A DNA stretch of 64,000 nucleotides from Hydrogenophaga sp. 2FB (lineage in GTDB: Bacteria; Pseudomonadota; Gammaproteobacteria; Burkholderiales; Burkholderiaceae_C): NCBI RefSeq assembly GCF_005503365.1, contig NZ_SCML01000002.1:148390-212389 (forward strand). The letters are read 5' to 3'. The position numbers were made by a program, and so were the translations under genes. The stretch's first letter is position 1, and each line of letters begins with the position of its first letter. Under the pieces are notes generated by a model, which had not been told where the DNA came from, did no database searches, and saw only the letters and a list, made by a program, of their open reading frames with translations. Positions 61,201 through 64,000 of the stretch are shown here, piece after piece.

Positions 61201-61654
61201 TGATGGCGTTCTGTTCGCCGCGGCGAACATCTTCGGCCTCCTGATCCGAGATCGGATCGAAGTGATCGAGGAAGTCGTGAATCAGGATGGTGTAGCTGTC
61301 GCGCGCTCCGTCGCGAGGGTGCTCCAGCAACTCGATGGAGTGGAGTTCATCCTCAAAGTGGTTGAGGCTGAGCAGCAGATGTACATCGCCCACCGGGAAT
61401 ACGACATGGTGGTGCGACCACCGTTTGTCCTGAATCTTGAATTCGGCCCTCACGCGCCAGTAGCAACCAGGCTCCAGAACGTCGTGGCGCTCGACACGCT
61501 GTACACCGTCATCGCCTTCGTCGGCATCGAGCACCTCAATCTGGACAGAGCGCCCGGCACCATGGGCATTGGTCGCCTCGACAACGATCAACTCATTGCT
61601 TTTTCCGCTGATGTCATCGGGTTGCATGTGGCGGGGGGGAGTGTTGTCGTTCAT
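58244..61654 (-). CDS. 1136-residue orphan protein
   Basis: Very large soluble protein. N-terminal ~170 residues acidic with a beta sandwich-like block; then a helical, charged stretch (~190-260, EAAEKAVEDYEQAEVNRAQA and a basic RRIHRRAGRRSAAKG); then mixed domains. No Walker or metal motif recognised; FDVDD (~690) is the only acidic cluster that stands out. It has its own promoter and ~26-nt leader. The size and single-copy placement suggest a core element function. Confidence 0.8.
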   Translation of the reverse strand: MNDNTPPRHMQPDDISGKSNELIVVEATNAHGAGRSVQIEVLDADEGDDGVQRVERHDVLEPGCYWRVRAEFKIQDKRWSHHHVVFPVGDVHLLLSLNHFEDELHSIELLEHPRDGARDSYTILIHDFLDHFDPISDQEAEDVRRGEQNAIMANVSQMQEEMAQAQINPLALPEVREAAEKAVEDYEQAEVNRAQADSQSAEKRAQDIRRIHRRAGRRSAAKGNPLAVRKTTISDRLDVMISEGITSDGVRELSLEAGRRIAIAQAASTWLSKRAEHMGQYLKTLAPYYAEKPQVALAKSREAITLVKTLSEGIESLKLYTGDSVTVVTLATGAGAVTSEPLTLVQGKRFMDSELAVWAHVEDSFDWSSRPVFFEQLLKNKDLQDQLLPTQRCVVSMAVTEREVGYGEKMNPYERLMNKLENQRVFLLVRDGENIHVVYSQEPSHEAAPRLFPTRGDLKTPFNGLDGTEIGLKDVRFAKSSARFDDMALLYKRFLILLCGLDHREQLFGDFYPRELGLKFMSLDFQQQYFRFLEDDDSGRMIDSGKVVPVMDWIDERNSFLRSGSQIVVAPGASMRAVTAAISGRRRMRLDTGSLPSTFIATVSKGFHRIQVPYFDVDDTDHKVMATAWLDGPDHKKDEGSWFLCVDRVRLADVRYYLYSRRHRTSDLSWLRTLRRVEQVLEDDQKSQAELRAYLRKSALDAKVLTEVNADDAIDQAVATWRADRRGAPAPQLTEVKSVNEILTLMFPKGSLANTLEGMAQALAAKLNQVPLRFARNGKARFALYTEVPEQERQSYGTGIGWSWVYRHSVAEKRGALVSTSKALVWLNAAAQSAAEEVIVDWPELQPWLNECVEPVRPSDVAGFVAAMEAATSQGELLAASRTARHEGSSIDPDFFATMTNEWLQKVKKLTYYASGCIAIPVGMYQRRKDLPPVYVYMRVPVTQYVRRYGSAEQAAAFARLLHSSRACQEEARMSPTWRLFGMKKPINQTVFTMNALNDTRTLKWTQQEARRPGGLKRNELRSEYFHRTKKPTRRQRREEGGQPLLAHKSEVTVSFNRAFDNLMAVNPALKRAFYKSVEERVRRESPFGDDAKERRAEQRVARYVPNVPDFSMLSPLVWDAKRNRGLANRIFSSAT

Positions 61655-61686
61655 GTCGAATGATTTTTGCGGTGTAAGTGATACAC

Positions 61687-61715
61687 AAGATACCCAATGT
61701 GGGCCGCGAAACCAA
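61687..61715 (-). promoter_or_regulatory. family promoter for 61654-56970
   Basis: TTGGTT, 17-bp spacer, TATCTT (61692-61687) preceded by GGG; discriminator GTGTATC. Confidence 0.78.
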
Positions 61716-61737
61716 ACCACCTCTATCCATCGGCGGC

Positions 61738-61757
61738 ATCGCCTTAGCGCAGGCGAT
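61738..61757 (-). terminator. hairpin at the end of the RecG-like gene
   Basis: ATCGCC, 8-base loop, GGCGAT; no T-run. Weak or factor-assisted terminator candidate between the helicase and the promoter at 61687. Confidence 0.4.
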
Positions 61758-64000
61758 CAGACCACCAGCCCCATGGACTTGGCGGTGTCGCGGATCTCCT
61801 TGTGGGTGAGACCGACGCCATGGAAGAGGGTGCGAGCGGACCCCGTCTGCGACTGCGAGTCATCTTCAACGTCGCCGAAGCCTCGAAGGCTCATGTCGCG
61901 CTCGGCCAGGGTAAATCCATCGTCGACTTGCTCAAGCACCCGCAGCCGCTCCATGGCATCTGCAGGGGTGTTCTTGTTCACGCGAAGGAAAAACGTGCCC
62001 TCTCCGCCTTTTCGCGCAAGCCGGCCGCGCAGCTGGTGAAGCTGGGAGAGGCCATAGCGGTCAGGCGACTCGATCAAAAGCGCCTGCAGACTGGGCAGCG
62101 TCACCCCGACCTCGATCACCGAGCTCGACACCAGGACGGAGAGCTTCTTGGCATGCATAGCCTTGATGACTTCGGTCTTTTCGTCGCTGGTCATCCGACC
62201 GTGGAGAACGCCAACGCGTCCTGGGTACCGCCTTTCCCATTGCTGGGCGGCACCAATGACTGATTCCAGTCCTTCGTTCGATTTCTTGACCGTGCGGCTT
62301 CCGCCCTCGCCATCACCACCGTCATCAGACACCAGCGGGTAGATCACGGCCAGTTGGCCGCCGCCGGACACAATGTCATTCTTGATGAAGTCATGAACAT
62401 CGCCCATGGCTTCATCGTCAACGAGCACGGTTTCAATCTTTTTCTTGACGGGCGACTGGCGCAGGAGAGAGACGTCCATGCCGCCGAAGTTCACCAGGGC
62501 AAGCGTCCGAGGAATGGCGGTGGCCGTTGCCTCCAGTAGATTCGTCTTTTTGCCCACCAGCGCCAGTTTCTGGTCGACGCTGAATTTGTGCTGCTCATCC
62601 ACAATGGCGATGTCAAACACCTTCTTGGCTCGTTTGGCTGCGGAGAGCAGGGCGGTGGTGCCCACGCAGATGCCTTCGCCGATCTTCCCGCCAGCCAGGA
62701 CCAGACACACGGGCAGACCCGGGAAAAGCTCACCGAACTCGCTCGCGATCTGCTCGGCAACCAGCTGCGACGGCGCCAGGATGGCCACCTCGGCACCAGC
62801 TTCATACGCCGCAGCCGCCGGAAGCATGAATGTGATCGATTTGCCCGTGCCCACATCGCCAGAGAGCAGGCGGCGCATTGGGAAGGCGCTGCGCAAGTCG
62901 TCAACGATCTCGTTGACCGCCTGACGCTGGTCATCCGTGAGAGGGTAGGGAAGATCCGCGACCAGTCCGGCCAGGAACTTCTTGTCGATGGTCACCGCCG
63001 ACCCGGCGACTGCCGGCCTGGATTTGGCGGCCACCGCGCGCCGCACCACCGTGTCCAAGGACATCTGACGGGCAATCTGACGCGCGCGCTTGCCTTGGGT
63101 GAGCGATTTCGGGCGATGCAATGCGTACAGGAGGCCCTTTGGGTCCAGCACCTTGTACGTCTCCCTGAACTCGCTGTCACGCAGCCCAGCTTGCGCGAGC
63201 ATGAGGACTGCGGCCTCATCCAGCCGGTGAAGGGCGCGCGCGACGCCGGCGGCAAGTGACTCAGCCGACACCTGGCCGGCCTTGCCTCGGTAGATGGTCG
63301 CAATGGTTCCGCGCTGCTCACGGGGAACCGGGCTTACTCGCTGCAGGCAGAGGCGGTCCCGGAAATAGTCCAGCGTGCCGAAAAGATGCAAGGTCTCACC
63401 CAGCTCCATCTCTCGGTATGGCCACACATTGCCGAAAACCACCACCCTGACCTCAACACCGGCCAAGTCGGTGCAGGTGATCTCAAGGCGGAAGCAGTTC
63501 TGCCAGCTCTTGACGGGCTTGCTGTCGTTGTCGAAGAGGGCCATCGACTGGCTTTTGAGTTCGAAGTAGGCGGTGGCGCCCACGTGCGAATCATTGATCT
63601 CAAGGACCGAAGACGTGAAGTCACGGTATTCCTTGGGTGCGCTGAGCAAGCATTCAGCCAGCGTGCTGAATCCGAGCCGCTTGAGTCGGCCGAGTTCATC
63701 GCCACGCACATCGGAAGCCTTTGCAGCCCCACGACCCGAGCCACCAGGGCCACCGGCCCGCTTCTGGGGAGGCGCTGCAGCAGGAGCACTGCGCACCTGC
63801 GAAGGAGGCGCGGGGGGGGCGGGAGGGGCGGGAGGAGCACCGTCAGCCGAAGCCCCCACAGGCTGGGAGAAAAGGCTCCGGCGGACTGGCGCTGCCGTTT
63901 CCATGGCCTCAGGCGGTAGCCGCAGCAGCGGCGCGGTTGATGCCACGCGTCCATTTGCGGACGGGCGTTGCGGGTGCCTGGGAGGCAACGGGGGCCTGGG
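61757..64000 (-). CDS. RecG-like superfamily 2 helicase, partial at right edge
   Basis: Open to the right edge (>=747 codons). Order: alanine/proline-rich linker, an OB-like wedge region (PKEYRDFTSSVLEI ... VRVVVFGNVWPY), SF2 helicase with Walker A GDVGTGKS, DEQH (motif II; DExQH as in RecG/Mfd), TATAIPRT (motif III), VLHGRM, and QLRGRLAR (motif VI). RecG remodels stalled forks and D-loops. Compared with chromosomal RecG (~690 aa) the wedge is shorter and the N-terminal linker is unusual, so a plasmid-specific paralogue is likely. The start codon is not determined: ATG 63904 is possible. Confidence 0.88.
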   Translation of the reverse strand, partial: PRPPLPPRHPQRPSANGRVASTAPLLRLPPEAMETAAPVRRSLFSQPVGASADGAPPAPPAPPAPPSQVRSAPAAAPPQKRAGGPGGSGRGAAKASDVRGDELGRLKRLGFSTLAECLLSAPKEYRDFTSSVLEINDSHVGATAYFELKSQSMALFDNDSKPVKSWQNCFRLEITCTDLAGVEVRVVVFGNVWPYREMELGETLHLFGTLDYFRDRLCLQRVSPVPREQRGTIATIYRGKAGQVSAESLAAGVARALHRLDEAAVLMLAQAGLRDSEFRETYKVLDPKGLLYALHRPKSLTQGKRARQIARQMSLDTVVRRAVAAKSRPAVAGSAVTIDKKFLAGLVADLPYPLTDDQRQAVNEIVDDLRSAFPMRRLLSGDVGTGKSITFMLPAAAAYEAGAEVAILAPSQLVAEQIASEFGELFPGLPVCLVLAGGKIGEGICVGTTALLSAAKRAKKVFDIAIVDEQHKFSVDQKLALVGKKTNLLEATATAIPRTLALVNFGGMDVSLLRQSPVKKKIETVLVDDEAMGDVHDFIKNDIVSGGGQLAVIYPLVSDDGGDGEGGSRTVKKSNEGLESVIGAAQQWERRYPGRVGVLHGRMTSDEKTEVIKAMHAKKLSVLVSSSVIEVGVTLPSLQALLIESPDRYGLSQLHQLRGRLARKGGEGTFFLRVNKNTPADAMERLRVLEQVDDGFTLAERDMSLRGFGDVEDDSQSQTGSARTLFHGVGLTHKEIRDTAKSMGLVV

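Noticed and set aside
60320..61663. 447-codon plus-strand frame
   Set aside because: Antisense to the 1136-aa gene, which has a promoter, leader and better composition.
2286..61715. Identity of the promoter dyads with the IncP KorA operator
   Set aside because: The IncP site GTTTAGCTAAAC has a different centre; only the general arrangement (dyad over -10) is alike.
1..64000. CRISPR arrays, tRNA or rRNA genes, insertion sequences, attachment sites
   Set aside because: No regularly spaced repeats, cloverleaf-like segments, transposase motifs or flanking duplications were seen.

Overview
The window reads as a gene-dense, high-GC accessory replicon, most likely a megaplasmid (possibly a plasmid-like or very large phage-like element) of a Burkholderiales/Comamonadaceae-type betaproteobacterium. 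This rests on GC-rich codon use, on nrdA/nrdB of the type usual in that order, and on a large share of orphan proteins mixed with accessory families that recur on plasmids and phages (DUF2591/NinX-like, DUF4031, DUF6283, DUF262, YkgJ-type, SRAP, HipAB, exported NUC1 endonuclease, PAPS-reductase-like and DpdA-like proteins). I saw no virion, conjugation, replication or partition gene, no rRNA or tRNA, no insertion sequence and no CRISPR, so the replicon type is inference.

The strongest signal is regulatory. About twenty near-identical promoters head almost every transcription unit: a -35 of the TTGGCG/TTGTTT/TGGTTT kind, a spacer that is nearly always 17 bp, a -10 that is TATCTT (or TATCCT/TATGCT/TATACT) preceded by GGG, GGA or AGA, then a discriminator ending in CA seven bases downstream. 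They divide the window into compact operons. At two of them, and at a third weaker one, the predicted +1 A is the A of the start codon, so those genes should give leaderless mRNAs.

Layout, left to right. 1-2262 (-): a beta-class DNA methyltransferase coupled by ATGA overlap to a DpdA-like (TGT superfamily) protein cut by the left edge. 2331-7723 (-): nine-gene operon of mostly unknown proteins, with a C39-like protein and a duplicated start region. 7839-10503 (-): an XRE regulator and a two-gene unknown operon. 10707-12206 (+): unknown protein, MNT-like nucleotidyltransferase, small membrane protein. 12249-15491 (-): 1080-aa orphan. 15702-18753 (-): sensor-kinase-like protein operon. 18831-21690 (-): exported NUC1-type nuclease operon. 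21739-27048 (-): nrdA-nrdB with a degenerate HD protein. 27428-31624 (+): seven genes ending in an SRAP/YedK-like DNA-protein crosslinker. 31659-35869: hipBA, a TrpF-like TIM barrel, a GIY-YIG gene. 35949-40561 (-): operon with ATP-grasp, BtpA-like barrel and XPF/ERCC4 nuclease. 40816-41973 (+): AT-rich secreted aerolysin-type pore-forming-toxin-like gene. 41963-45226 (-): DUF262 plus adenine methyltransferase operon. 45323-48801 (-): AAA ATPase, MmcB-like nuclease and cupin operon. 48876-51942 (-): small genes and a leaderless lytic transglycosylase. 52001-54456 (-): DndC-like sulfurtransferase operon. 54526-56853 (-): SpoT-type HD hydrolase operon. 56970-61654 (-): 1136-aa orphan plus a zinc-finger/GNAT-like protein. 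61757-64000 (-): RecG-like helicase.

Taken together the gene set points to nucleotide supply (NrdAB, HD proteins), DNA modification (two methyltransferases, DpdA-like, DndC-like), DNA repair or processing (SRAP, XPF, MmcB-like, RecG-like, NUC1) and stability or warfare functions (HipAB, aerolysin-like protein), all apparently wired to one promoter family. Functions are from residue-pattern recognition by eye; no database search was possible.
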